11,977 bases of DNA. It comes from JBDKVA01 sp039679375. Its GTDB lineage: Bacteria > Bacillota > Clostridia > Acetivibrionales > DTU013. This document shows, piece by piece, positions 1 through 7,848 of the stretch. The position numbers and the translations under genes are program-made. The DNA lies in contig JBDKVA010000196.1 of the NCBI GenBank assembly GCA_039679375.1, positions 1-11,977 on the forward strand, given 5' to 3'. The notes under the pieces are model-generated. The model was given only the letters and a program-made list of their open reading frames with translations. It did no database searches and was not told where the DNA came from. The stretch's first letter is position 1; each line of letters begins with the position of its first letter.

Positions 1-125
1 TGATTTAAAATATAATCAGCTTGCTCCTTCGGTGCTCCACTGAGGCTCTCCAGAGTTTCGTCCAATAATGGTCCTTTTGCCTGAAAGCATAACATCTTCG
101 GCGGATTATAAAATCTCTCTCCCAT
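1..125 (-). promoter_or_regulatory. Tandem glycine riboswitch (gcvT element), cut by the left edge
   Basis: Read on the minus strand, this stretch carries the conserved blocks of glycine riboswitches. Aptamer 1 (about 123 down to 56) has GGGAGAGAG, then CCGCCGAAG, then TCAGGCAAAAGGAC (plus 71-84) and GGACGAAACTCT. It runs directly into aptamer 2, which starts with GGAGAGCC (plus 44-51) and has CACCGAAGGAGCAAGC (plus 19-34). The rest of aptamer 2 and the expression platform lie beyond base 1. Established knowledge: such elements sense glycine and control glycine cleavage genes or glycine/alanine transporters. The controlled gene is therefore off the left edge and cannot be named. A TTGACG (191-196) lies upstream but has no well-spaced -10, so I do not call a promoter. 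Aptamer 1 has a slightly divergent GAAGATGTTA where GAAGGAGCAA is usual. Confidence 0.9.
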
Positions 126-269
126 TACCTTCATACGAGGTTCGATATCAAATTAGTAGTACCTATATACTCTATCATCTATCTTATAAGCGTCAATGAA
201 AAGTAAACATTTAAAACATCTGTTGATTCCGTTCGTATTGATAACCACAATCATTATCATACGCCTTCA
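126..269. other. Short intergenic gap between the GGDEF-EAL gene and the riboswitch
   Basis: This AT-rich gap follows the stop of the minus-strand GGDEF-EAL gene and leads into the riboswitch leader. It must hold the promoter of the riboswitch transcript. I see TTGACG on the minus strand (plus 191-196) and TATATA (164-169), but they are 21 nt apart, so the promoter is not convincing. I see no clear Rho-independent terminator for the GGDEF-EAL gene, so read-through into the riboswitch is possible. Confidence 0.4.
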
Positions 270-2561
270 TTATTTCGCCTGAAGTTTTAAAAATATATCG
301 GTTTCTCCCGTCATCATTTTTATCGCTTCAGCTTCTGATACCGGACGACTAAAAAAATACCCTTGCATAATATCACATTGATTGGCTTTAAGCCGGGATA
401 CCTGTAATAAAGTTTCCACGCCTTCCGCAACTACATTCAGCCCCAGAAGATGAGCCATTTTAATGATATACCTGATAATATGCGACCCGTTCTTTGTCGA
501 CGTTACCTTTTCAATGAAGGTTTTATCAATTTTTAAGGTATCGATCGGTAAGCTTTGCAAATAAGTTAAAGACGAATATCCCGTACCAAAATCATCTAAT
601 GCCAACGAGATACCTAACTCTTTAATTTGATTCATTTTTTTCACTGCATCATTAACCGAAAGAAGCATTTCGCTTTCCGTAATCTCTAATTCAAGCTGAT
701 GAGGAAAAATATGGGTTTGCTGAACAATCCCCTGAATGATTTCTATACAGTTAGCGGAATTTAATTGATGGGAAGATATGTTTACCGCAATTCGAGTGTT
801 CTGTAATCCATAATCTGCGAATTTACTTGCAAAAGCGCACGCATGATAAAGCACCCACTTACCGATTGGATATATCAAATTACTTTGCTCTGCAATGGGA
901 ATAAATTCTTTGGGTGATATGTGTCCATACTCCCTGCTGTTCCAACGCAAAAGTGCCTCGAACCCAATAATTTTCTCTGTGCTGATATTCACTTGCGGCT
1001 GATAATGTATAAATAATTCCTCACGCTCAATAGCCTTGCGCAAGCTATTCGTTAATTGGATCCGATTAAGTATACTAAACTGCATCTCCGCATTGAAGAA
1101 CTTCCAGCAATTCTTTCCGCTATATTTAGCTGCATACATAGCATTATCCGCATTTTTAACTATATCTTCGGCGGTATGTCCATCATTTGGATACATTGCA
1201 ATGCCAATACTGGCAGAAATATGGAAACAAATCTCATCCACCCAATACTCCTTATTTATTTCATGGAGAATATTTTGAACCATATCTTTAACTTGCTGCT
1301 GCCTATATTTGCCCGGTATAACTGCGATAAATTCATCACCATGGATGCGGGAGACTATTTTCTCTGCTTGTAATGCACAATCAATTCTAGCACCCGACTC
1401 CTTAATAATTTTATCGCCAAAATTGTGACCATAGCTATCATTAAATAACTTAAGATCGTCAAGGTCAATAAATAAAACAACACCCTCCGCTTTTTCCAGT
1501 TCAATTGACTGAATCAAATACTCATTTATTTTTTGTTTATTGGGGAAACCGGTTAAATCGTCATAGTATGCCATTTTCTGAATAAGCTCATTTTTCCCCT
1601 GAAGCTTTTTATTGATTTCAATAAGCTCTTGATTCGTCAAAAATAAATCATCCGTTCTCTCATGCACTATATCCTCCAAATTCTCATTCAAGATAGATAA
1701 ACCCCAATTTGTATGATCCAGTTCTTCATTCAGGGATCTTAATTCTTCCTGCTGCGCAGTCAATTCTTCGTTTTGAGCCGCTAACTCCTCTTGCTGCGCA
1801 GTTAATTCTTCTTGCTGCAAGTTAAGTTTGGCGTTTTTTAAATGCAGAGTATTATTCAGTGCCATAAGTTGAGCTGTTTTCTCTTTCACCAAATGATCAA
1901 GCGATACATTCATTTTTCTTAACTGATTGTCTATTTTTAATGCTTTCTTGATCATAAGCAAAGAAAAGGTCAATAAACCGATTAGGCTACTGACTATAAA
2001 AATGAATCCTCGGTCCTTGTGCTCTTTTGCTTGGTTTAAAAAAGCCATAGCTTTTTGCTGGGAGAAATCAACGATAGTATTGATATTTTTCCCAATACTC
2101 ACCATGATGCTTGGATATAATGCCCCTTGACTTAATAAATCACTGGCTTCCTGTTGTTCACCGTTTGCATACAGCTGAAAAAATTTTCCCCGAATTTGTT
2201 TCGATTCTTGAAACAATTGAACTGAAGTGGTTACCGTATCAGGATCTCCAAAATATTGTTCTTTTAAAATTTGAAAATCAGAGTCGATTATGTACTCTAA
2301 TTCATGGACACTTCGTTCTCGTTTTGCAATTTCACTATTCGAATGAACCATGCTTACCTGCATCATATTCTGATCAATCTGATATAAATTGTGTTTCAAC
2401 CTTAAGGCCGTATTCGATACAGTAAATGGATGACTATAAAACTCTTCGGTAATACGAGAAGTATAAGCTACAAAAGAATAACTTATAATCGCAGTTATAA
2501 ACATCATCGCCGATAATACTCCCAGTATGAACGGAATGTTTACTTTCAGCTTGCTGTTCAT
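270..2561 (-). CDS. Membrane-anchored GGDEF-EAL cyclic di-GMP turnover protein
   Basis: A 763-residue two-domain signalling protein. Residues 10-32 and about 186-205 are membrane helices around a roughly 150-residue helical extracytoplasmic sensor resembling the four-helix-bundle type of chemoreceptors. Residues 220-330 form a coiled coil with repeated QQEEL/QNEEL heptads (about 249-281). The GGDEF domain (about 332-490) has DDLTGFPN, FIDLDDLKLFNDSYGH and the signature HGDEF (407-411), whose first glycine is replaced by histidine; I see no RxxD inhibitory site before it. The EAL domain (about 500-755) keeps its catalytic signatures: EALLRW (535-540), NISS (594-597), EITE (626-629), DDFGTGYSS (656-664), KID (677-679), AEGVET (712-717) and QGYFFSRP (733-740). 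Family knowledge: GGDEF makes and EAL hydrolyses cyclic di-GMP. I infer that phosphodiesterase activity is likely and cyclase activity uncertain. The start is supported by GGGAGAAG about 7 nt upstream. It stands alone as a transcription unit. Confidence 0.95.
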   Translation of the reverse strand: MNSKLKVNIPFILGVLSAMMFITAIISYSFVAYTSRITEEFYSHPFTVSNTALRLKHNLYQIDQNMMQVSMVHSNSEIAKRERSVHELEYIIDSDFQILKEQYFGDPDTVTTSVQLFQESKQIRGKFFQLYANGEQQEASDLLSQGALYPSIMVSIGKNINTIVDFSQQKAMAFLNQAKEHKDRGFIFIVSSLIGLLTFSLLMIKKALKIDNQLRKMNVSLDHLVKEKTAQLMALNNTLHLKNAKLNLQQEELTAQQEELAAQNEELTAQQEELRSLNEELDHTNWGLSILNENLEDIVHERTDDLFLTNQELIEINKKLQGKNELIQKMAYYDDLTGFPNKQKINEYLIQSIELEKAEGVVLFIDLDDLKLFNDSYGHNFGDKIIKESGARIDCALQAEKIVSRIHGDEFIAVIPGKYRQQQVKDMVQNILHEINKEYWVDEICFHISASIGIAMYPNDGHTAEDIVKNADNAMYAAKYSGKNCWKFFNAEMQFSILNRIQLTNSLRKAIEREELFIHYQPQVNISTEKIIGFEALLRWNSREYGHISPKEFIPIAEQSNLIYPIGKWVLYHACAFASKFADYGLQNTRIAVNISSHQLNSANCIEIIQGIVQQTHIFPHQLELEITESEMLLSVNDAVKKMNQIKELGISLALDDFGTGYSSLTYLQSLPIDTLKIDKTFIEKVTSTKNGSHIIRYIIKMAHLLGLNVVAEGVETLLQVSRLKANQCDIMQGYFFSRPVSEAEAIKMMTGETDIFLKLQAK

Positions 2562-2666
2562 ATTATTCTTCTCCCAATATACCTGGATTTCCCAAAATGC
2601 GTTCTCTATGGCATGGGATATCTTTTCCCCTTTTACCCGAATCTCATAAAGCGTTTTTTCGGAACA

Positions 2667-2715
2667 AAAAGGGCTTCTACCCTAAACATAAACAGTCCAA
2701 AGCAGAAGTCCTTTT
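2667..2715. repeat. 12-bp inverted repeat, terminator-like hairpin
   Basis: AAAAGGGCTTCT (2667-2678) and AGAAGTCCTTTT (2704-2715) are inverted copies with one non-Watson-Crick position and a 25-nt loop. In plus-strand RNA that position is a G-U pair; in minus-strand RNA it is an A-C mismatch, but the minus strand has the T run after the stem (TTTTTG). It lies about 105 bp upstream of the GGDEF-EAL start, where no gene is known to end. It could terminate an unseen transcript or form part of the leader of that gene. Confidence 0.4.
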
Positions 2716-2971
2716 AAAGTAACTTCCCATAGCTTTTTGCAACTACGCATATAACATAAATTACCTATATTGTATTTTATTATAATAAACAATTTGACAA
2801 AAGGATTGAAATCCCTTTAATTTTTTGGAACATTTTTGTATTATTTATATTTTCTACTATATATTTGAATATATTTCCTTTAAAATAACAAAATTTTACA
2901 AATTTATTGTGAAATTAAGCGAAAAAAAGTTACCGAGAAAATATTAACACCATACTGCCTGCAATAATGTT

Positions 2972-3000
2972 TTGCTAAAAAAATCAACTTATGTTAGTAT
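2972..3000 (+). promoter_or_regulatory. Candidate sigma-70-type promoter for gntR
   Basis: TTGCTA (2972-2977), a 17-nt spacer and TAGTAT (2995-3000) match the housekeeping promoter pattern moderately. Initiation near 3007 would give a leader of about 205 nt, and the palindrome at 3096 would lie about 90 nt inside the transcribed region, acting as a roadblock if bound. A closer undetected promoter is equally possible. Confidence 0.4.
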
Positions 3001-3095
3001 AGTGGATAGATTATATACGTGGCACAATTCCCCAAGCCCCATGATGATATAGTGCTTGCAAAGTCATGATCCCGCAGACTAGGCATCGCCTCCAA

Positions 3096-3110
3096 AATAT
3101 ATGATATATT
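3096..3110. promoter_or_regulatory. Putative GntR operator, copy 1 (upstream of gntR)
   Basis: AATATATGATATATT is a perfect inverted repeat of seven-base half-sites around a central G/C. It lies 104 bp before the gntR start. The first 14 bases recur exactly before the transporter gene (minus strand, 7908 to 7895) and before the enolase-superfamily gene (plus, 11389-11402). I infer autoregulation by the GntR protein. Confidence 0.6.
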
Positions 3111-3213
3111 ATTCAACGTTCTTACATGAGCATTATTTATATGTCCAGATAAGCAACAGACTGGATAAGACAATCCGTCTTGAATAAATTATGAGAAGGT
3201 TATAGGAAATCAT

Positions 3214-3876
3214 ATGATTATTAAAGCAGAAACAAAGGCTACTATTATTTATCATGACCTAAAAAAAAAGATCTTGGCTAATATGTTGCCTGCCGAAACC
3301 CATCTGATTATACGGCAATTATCAAAAGAGTATGGCACCAGCGATATTCCTGTGAGGGAAGCATTGAAGGAATTAACAGCGGAGGGGATACTCGAGACCA
3401 TACCACATATAGGCTCAAAGGTACGTGGCATATCACAGGAATCCATTCGGGGCATGCTGGAAATGAGAGAGCTCTTGGAACCCGTTGCTGCCAGGCTTGC
3501 CGTCAAACGCATCACACCGGAGCAATTCCATGATTTGAAGGAATGTTGGCAAGACATGATGGATGCCTACAACCGGCAGGCACTTAAAGAGTATTCAAAA
3601 GACAATCGGGCATTCCATTCCATATTGATTAAAGCCTGTGGAAACGATTGTATGCAGAAAACTTTGGAGAACCTGATAATCATGGAAAAGCGGATCCAGA
3701 CTGTATTTGAGCTTTTCCCAGAAATTATAGAGGACTCTTATCGCGAACACGCAGAAATGATCCATTTCATCGAACAAAAGAACGGCTCTGAAATGGAAAA
3801 ACTCATGGCAAAACACAAAAAGCGCGCGTTTGATAAAATGCGGCTTTATTTTAAAATTAGAACGAACGATGATTGA
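3214..3876 (+). CDS. GntR-family transcription regulator, FCD (FadR C-terminal) type
   Basis: A 220-residue regulator of normal length for the FCD branch of the GntR family. The N-terminal winged helix-turn-helix spans about residues 5-72, with the recognition region LSKEYGTSDIPVREALKELT (36-55) and the wing GILETIPHIGSKV. The C-terminal all-helical FCD domain (about 78-212) keeps the expected metal-site residues: Asp130 and His135 in DNRAFH, His179 in YREHAE, and His201. Family knowledge: FCD regulators bind a carboxylic or sugar acid effector near the metal and usually repress catabolic genes. AGGA (3204-3207) lies 6 nt before the ATG. The gene is monocistronic, with a terminator at 3954. 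The shared palindrome before it and before two genes of the catabolic cluster at 6421-11361 makes it the likely regulator of that cluster; its effector is probably the substrate or an intermediate. This link is inference from the motif. Confidence 0.93.
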   Translation: MIIKAETKATIIYHDLKKKILANMLPAETHLIIRQLSKEYGTSDIPVREALKELTAEGILETIPHIGSKVRGISQESIRGMLEMRELLEPVAARLAVKRITPEQFHDLKECWQDMMDAYNRQALKEYSKDNRAFHSILIKACGNDCMQKTLENLIIMEKRIQTVFELFPEIIEDSYREHAEMIHFIEQKNGSEMEKLMAKHKKRAFDKMRLYFKIRTNDD

Positions 3877-3953
3877 ACATCCCGAGATCACTATCCCTAG
3901 ATGATCCAATGATCGATACGCATTGCAAGAGACTCGCAACTATATTTCCTATC

Positions 3954-3975
3954 GCCCCTCTAGGGGCTTTTATTT
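3954..3975 (+). terminator. Rho-independent terminator of gntR
   Basis: GCCCC (3954-3958) and GGGGC (3963-3967) form a compact GC stem with a four-base loop, followed by TTTTATTTTT. It lies about 80 nt after the gntR stop on the same strand. Confidence 0.85.
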
Positions 3976-4045
3976 TTCCCTTTTTGTCCTTTCAATGCAT
4001 AGAATAGCGTTGACAAGAATCCCCGCTCACTTGGACTCCCGCATT

Positions 4046-4083
4046 AAAAAAGCAGCCACTATCCTGCTACGAACAGCGGCTGC
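4046..4083 (-). terminator. Rho-independent terminator of the chemoreceptor gene
   Basis: On the minus strand GCAGCC (from 4083) pairs with GGCTGC (ending at 4052), followed by six Ts from the A run at 4046-4051. It lies about 80 nt beyond the stop of the chemoreceptor gene, facing the gntR terminator, so the two convergent transcripts are each closed. Confidence 0.8.
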
Positions 4084-4162
4084 ATATAAAAGTCATCCCA
4101 ACCATCCTATGCTTCCAATCCCGATCCCTCAAGCATCAAAAGTCCTGCAAGAAGGCCATCAT

Positions 4163-6151
4163 CTATCCCTGGAATTTAGAAATCACTGCTTGAAGTTCAG
4201 CCGCCGTTTTTGCCAAAACATTCGCTGAATCGGTGATGCCTTCCATGGATGCCGTTATTTCTTCAGTAGCGGCGGCTGTCGTCTGCACACTGTCACTGGA
4301 TGATCTAGCAATATCGGCGACTTGACGTATGCCGGCAGCCATACGTTGCGTAACCTCCATCTGCTGCTTGCTGGCAAGAGCCATTTCGCGGATGAGGACT
4401 TCATTCTTGTCGATTTGCTCCATGATATTCAATAAAACTTGCTTAACCTGGTTGACAACCACTACGCCTTCATTCACTTTTACATTACCAGTATCCATAG
4501 CGGAAACAGCATCGTTCATATGCTGTTTTATTTTTCCAATAATCGAGGCGATTTCATCTGTAGCTGTTTGCGATTGCTCGGCCAAATTCCGTACTTCTTC
4601 CGCCACAACGGCAAACCCGCGCCCATGTACGCCAGCTCTCGCCGCTTCTATCGCAGCATTCAGTGCCAGCAGATTTGTCTGGCCCGCAATCCCGCTGATC
4701 ACATCCAATATCTCTCCTATCTGCCAACTTTTTTCCTCCAGGGTTTTCACCGACCCTACTGTCAACTTCGTGGTATCTTTAATCTCATTGATTTTTTCTA
4801 CAGCATTGACGACCGCTGCATCACCTGTCTTAGCATCCTGGCTCATATCCTTCGATAAGTCAGATACGCTCACGGTCCTTTCGGCCACTATGTTTGAGGT
4901 TTCCATCATCTGATTCGCTTCCTGCAAATTATCATCAAGTTCATGCAATTGCTTCTGTGCACCCTGCGCAAACTGGTTCATCGTTACAGCGACTTGGTTC
5001 GTTGCCTGCTTGACCTCGCCAGCCGAAGAAGCCAGGTCTCTCGCCGCCGATGAGACCCGGCTGGCATTTTCCTTTACACTCTGGATTAAATTTTTCAGAT
5101 GTTTGGCCATTATATTAAATGCATCTGCCAAATGTTCTATTTCATCCCCGCTTTTTATATCGACGCTTGCATTCAAATCCCCTCTGGAAAACTTATTCGT
5201 AGCCTCTAAAAGTTTCCCTATCGGCTTTGTGATGAAAGATGCTACGATTATTCCTGCTAATGCTGCCAGGAGTATAGCTGCTAGCGTAAATCCGATCCCC
5301 ACGAAAATGATTTTATTGGTTCCTGCCACTGCCTCGCTCTCCGGCTGTTGGACCACTACGCCCCAGCCACTGAATGGCAATCGGCTGAATCCTGCCAATT
5401 GCTTACCGTCCTGCGTATCATAGGATACACTGCCGCTTTTACCACTTAACGCGCTCTGCACCGGGAGAAGGTCATTGACATCTTTCATATTTTTCATCAA
5501 ATCCCCATCTGGGTGAACAATGATCTTGCCCTTTTGATCGACTAAAAAAGCATATCCAGATGCTCCATATCTGGTATCCAGGACCTTTTGGCTCAATTTA
5601 TCGAAATCCACGACGCCAAGCAGCGCACCGACAAAATTCTTCTGGCTATCCCGGATCGGGACCGCCAAAACCAAGGAAGCTTTTCCTGTACTATGTCCGA
5701 TTTGTACATCGGACATAGAAAAATCATCACCTTGACTCAATTTAATGAAATAATCCCTTTCGCTGTTTTCTGTATTTTCCCCTTTTGTCCTTACAGTTTG
5801 AACTCCATTCGCATCGCTGACTATGAAAGTACTGATACCTGGCGTCCTTTGGGCGATCTCGTTCAAGAATGACCGCTGCTTTTCTACGTCCATAGATATT
5901 ATTTCACCACTATCTGCCATAGCCTGCAGCAATTGGATATTCGATACAAGCATCGCATCGATGTCACTCGCTAATCCTGCCGCTGTCCTCCCACTATCCG
6001 AATATACGGATTCCAATAGAGCTGCCCGCCCGACATACAATGTTACAATCGTGGTAAAAAATAAAGGAATCGCTGCAATAAGCACGAAAAAAAAGGCAAG
6101 CTTTTTCCTCAATGTAAGCTTGCCTTCCTTATGTCCTGAGAAAAATTTCAT
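4163..6151 (-). CDS. Methyl-accepting chemotaxis protein with periplasmic Cache sensor
   Basis: A complete 662-residue chemoreceptor. After a short basic N-terminus, helix 1 (about 18-40) leads to a double-Cache type ligand domain (about 45-275) with DYFIKLSQG (133-141), SLVLAVPIRD (159-168) and GYAFLVDQKGKIIVHP (199-214). Helix 2 (about 281-306) is followed by HAMP (about 307-358) and a long cytoplasmic coiled coil whose hairpin tip includes ISGIAGQTNLLALNAAIEAA (485-504) and GRGFAVVAEEVRNLAEQSQ (510-528), the CheA/CheW contact region. No C-terminal CheR-binding pentapeptide is seen. Family knowledge: Cache receptors commonly sense small organic acids or amino acids. An AGAGG ribosome binding site lies about 9 nt before the ATG. 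The gene follows the transporter gene on the same strand after 269 bp. I infer that it could sense the substrate of that cluster, but its terminator and the wide gap fit an independent unit too. Confidence 0.96.
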   Translation of the reverse strand: MKFFSGHKEGKLTLRKKLAFFFVLIAAIPLFFTTIVTLYVGRAALLESVYSDSGRTAAGLASDIDAMLVSNIQLLQAMADSGEIISMDVEKQRSFLNEIAQRTPGISTFIVSDANGVQTVRTKGENTENSERDYFIKLSQGDDFSMSDVQIGHSTGKASLVLAVPIRDSQKNFVGALLGVVDFDKLSQKVLDTRYGASGYAFLVDQKGKIIVHPDGDLMKNMKDVNDLLPVQSALSGKSGSVSYDTQDGKQLAGFSRLPFSGWGVVVQQPESEAVAGTNKIIFVGIGFTLAAILLAALAGIIVASFITKPIGKLLEATNKFSRGDLNASVDIKSGDEIEHLADAFNIMAKHLKNLIQSVKENASRVSSAARDLASSAGEVKQATNQVAVTMNQFAQGAQKQLHELDDNLQEANQMMETSNIVAERTVSVSDLSKDMSQDAKTGDAAVVNAVEKINEIKDTTKLTVGSVKTLEEKSWQIGEILDVISGIAGQTNLLALNAAIEAARAGVHGRGFAVVAEEVRNLAEQSQTATDEIASIIGKIKQHMNDAVSAMDTGNVKVNEGVVVVNQVKQVLLNIMEQIDKNEVLIREMALASKQQMEVTQRMAAGIRQVADIARSSSDSVQTTAAATEEITASMEGITDSANVLAKTAAELQAVISKFQG

Positions 6152-6355
6152 GTATTTTTACCTCTTTTCATAAAATTTACATCGAATTATTTATGGACAT
6201 CCCGGATAAAACCATTCATCCTCTATAAAACAAGTCATAAAAGCATCGTCGATTACCCTAGGGCAGCGAAAAACGCCTGATTCCCAAGCATATCCTAAGA
6301 AACCAAGCATTTTTCAATCGCAAGATCGATACCTTCTAATTTTACGAATATCCTT

Positions 6356-6424
6356 TTATGTTGTTCCCCCTATGACTGCCTCTGCGTATTCCTCCAACAT
6401 CCGGGCAAACCGCATGAGCATCAT
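6356..6424 (-). CDS. Possible 22-codon ORF overlapping the transporter stop
   Basis: The transporter stop TGA is part of an ATGA overlap: an ATG at 6424 opens a 22-residue frame ending in TAA at 6356-6358. The peptide begins MMLMRFARMLEEYAEAVIGG and could form an amphipathic helix. Overlaps of this kind often give translational coupling, and no separate Shine-Dalgarno site is visible. I do not recognise the peptide. It could be a small partner of the transporter, a remnant of a lost gene, or chance. Confidence 0.3.
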   Translation of the reverse strand: MMLMRFARMLEEYAEAVIGGTT

Positions 6425-7800
6425 AGAAAGAAATAATAAATGGACGTCAAGTGGGCGATAAATCCAAGCGCTACCGGAATTGCGCAGCGTTTTGCCACAT
6501 GGAACGGCGAAACACCCGCAATACTGGCCATAGCGACGATTGCTGGTGTAATCGGCGACATGCAACGGCCGAATCCTGCAGACAACTCCATCGGCAATAA
6601 AATCAAGACGGGATCTACATGAAGGAACTCGGCTATTTTAGGCGCCAAACTGGCAAATGCGAAAAATGCAGCATTTCCTGATCCCATGATGAACGCGCAT
6701 GCTACCATGATGAAACTGATGACCAGTACGATGACCTGCAAGTCTAAGCTCCCACCCTGTGTAAAGCCGATCAATGAATCAATCGCACCGATCGATACCA
6801 AACCTTTACCGAACAATTCTGCTGAAATGATCAATGATACAACGACCCTGAATTGTTTAGCCATGCCTTCAAAAAATTTCATAATATCATTCATGACCTG
6901 TTTTGCATTGCGCGTACGGATGAATTCAAAAATCATCGCTACGACTGTCGAGAGGATCATTGCCGATACGACATCCAATTTGATTCCCGTATGGAAGAAC
7001 GGACTGAACAAAATCACCAAAGCCAGTGGTAGCATTGGCAATATCGCATAAATCCGACTTCGCTGCCTGTCCGCATTGTCCGTATTCTCACTCTCATCTA
7101 TTTCCGCATCGACATTTATATTTCCCCTTGCTTCTTTTCTCTCCCACCATGGCTGAATGAAATAATGCGCTATCCCCACGACGATGATCGCCGGGAGCAC
7201 AGCATAAAGCTGATACTGGATAAAATATGTAACAGGATCCAAGCCTGCCGTCTTAGCCGCGAGTATCGCATTCGATGACAACGGGCCGATATCCGTAAAT
7301 TTTGCTGTTACGATGATTGCGACGGCCGTAAGTTTATTCATTCCGCTCGCAACCATTATCGGATAGATGGTAAGCATAAGCAACAGGCCGAGTCCTGCAT
7401 GGCTGGGAATGAACAGATCAACCACCTGACCGATCAAATAGCCGGCTACCATGATCAGCATCGGAGATTTTATATGCTTCAACGGTGTAGCTGCAACTTC
7501 TACAAGCGCCCGATTCGCACCACAATTCTCCATATAACGTACGAAGCCGCCGATTGACATGATTGTGAGTCCCAGTCCTGCAAGCTCCGTGCTAAATAAA
7601 TTCTTGACAAATACAAAGATATTGAACCAAATGAAGCCCGTATCCTGTTTCGGCGGTACCATGCTGCTTGTCCCTAAAGCAGCGGTACAAACCAGCAATA
7701 TTATCCCTGCAAAAAACAGAACACCCTGTGGCTTATATTTCTTGCATAGCATAAAACCTACCCAGGCGGTCACAAATAAGGCAATGGCTAACGATAACAT
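6421..7800 (-). CDS. dcuC: DcuC-family anaerobic C4-dicarboxylate transporter
   Basis: A 459-residue very hydrophobic carrier, close to the usual length of about 460 for the DcuC family, with roughly 10-12 membrane helices. Family-typical stretches are GGFVRYMENCGANRALVEVA (84-103), HIKSPMLIMVAGYLIG (109-124), DLFIPSHAGLGLLLM (128-142), the half-loop TDIGPLSSNAILAAKTAG (169-186) and GSGNAAFFAFASLAPKIAEF (373-392). LLPMELSAGFGRCMSPITPA (401-420) follows near the end. A hydrophilic acidic cytoplasmic loop spans about 220-250. Family knowledge: DcuC carriers move C4-dicarboxylates by uptake, exchange or efflux in anaerobic cells. The start at 7800 is chosen because GGAGGAG lies about 7 nt before it; the longer frame to 7851 has no such site. 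The gene follows the MmgE/PrpD gene by 92 bp, with its own operator-like palindrome in between. The true substrate may be another carboxylate. Confidence 0.9.
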   Translation of the reverse strand: MLSLAIALFVTAWVGFMLCKKYKPQGVLFFAGIILLVCTAALGTSSMVPPKQDTGFIWFNIFVFVKNLFSTELAGLGLTIMSIGGFVRYMENCGANRALVEVAATPLKHIKSPMLIMVAGYLIGQVVDLFIPSHAGLGLLLMLTIYPIMVASGMNKLTAVAIIVTAKFTDIGPLSSNAILAAKTAGLDPVTYFIQYQLYAVLPAIIVVGIAHYFIQPWWERKEARGNINVDAEIDESENTDNADRQRSRIYAILPMLPLALVILFSPFFHTGIKLDVVSAMILSTVVAMIFEFIRTRNAKQVMNDIMKFFEGMAKQFRVVVSLIISAELFGKGLVSIGAIDSLIGFTQGGSLDLQVIVLVISFIMVACAFIMGSGNAAFFAFASLAPKIAEFLHVDPVLILLPMELSAGFGRCMSPITPAIVAMASIAGVSPFHVAKRCAIPVALGFIAHLTSIYYFFL

Positions 7801-7832
7801 GCAAAATCTCCTCCTCTGGATATATTGTACTT

Positions 7833-7848
7833 TCTCGGAAACCCGAGA
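7833..7848. other. Small hairpin in the transporter leader
   Basis: TCTCGG (7833-7838) and CCGAGA (7843-7848) form a perfect 6-bp stem with a four-base loop about 35 nt before the transporter start. No T run follows, so it is not a terminator. A 10-bp palindrome GACCATGGTC (7869-7878) lies further upstream. Both would be in the 5' leader of a transporter transcript starting near 7885. Confidence 0.35.

Larger units (their letters stand above)
2562..3213. other. Gene-free AT-rich region between divergent GGDEF-EAL and gntR genes
   Basis: About 650 bases without a convincing gene separate the divergent starts. From left to right it holds the ribosome binding site of the GGDEF-EAL gene, a long inverted repeat (2667-2715), a very AT-rich stretch (about 2720-2960), a candidate gntR promoter (2972-3000), a roughly 200-nt gntR leader and an operator-like palindrome (3096-3110). 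Two small hairpins precede gntR: TCCAG/CTGGA (3144-3148 with 3161-3165) and AAGAC/GTCTT (3167-3171 with 3177-3181). No known riboswitch or tRNA was recognised. Confidence 0.6.

Noticed and set aside
2794..2822. Consensus TTGACA (2794-2799) on the plus strand in the AT-rich region.
   Set aside because: At 17 nt spacing the -10 would be TTAATT, a poor match, and initiation would be about 385 nt before gntR.
2994..3086. A 30-codon minus-strand ORF preceded by GGAGG next to the palindrome at 3096.
   Set aside because: The GGAGG is only 2 nt from the ATG, too close for normal initiation, and the peptide resembles nothing I recognise; it is probably chance.
3018..3093. Possible GEMM-type or other known riboswitch in the gntR leader.
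   Set aside because: A few short words such as GCAAAG recall cyclic di-GMP aptamers, but the conserved order and stems are missing.
4329..4913. A 194-codon plus-strand open frame opposite the chemoreceptor gene.
   Set aside because: It is antisense to the strongly conserved signalling domain, and the peptide has no recognisable family.
6425..6565. Upstream part of a 69-codon minus-strand frame that includes the 22-codon ORF.
   Set aside because: This part lies inside the transporter gene in another frame and has no ribosome binding site; only the part after the overlap is worth considering.
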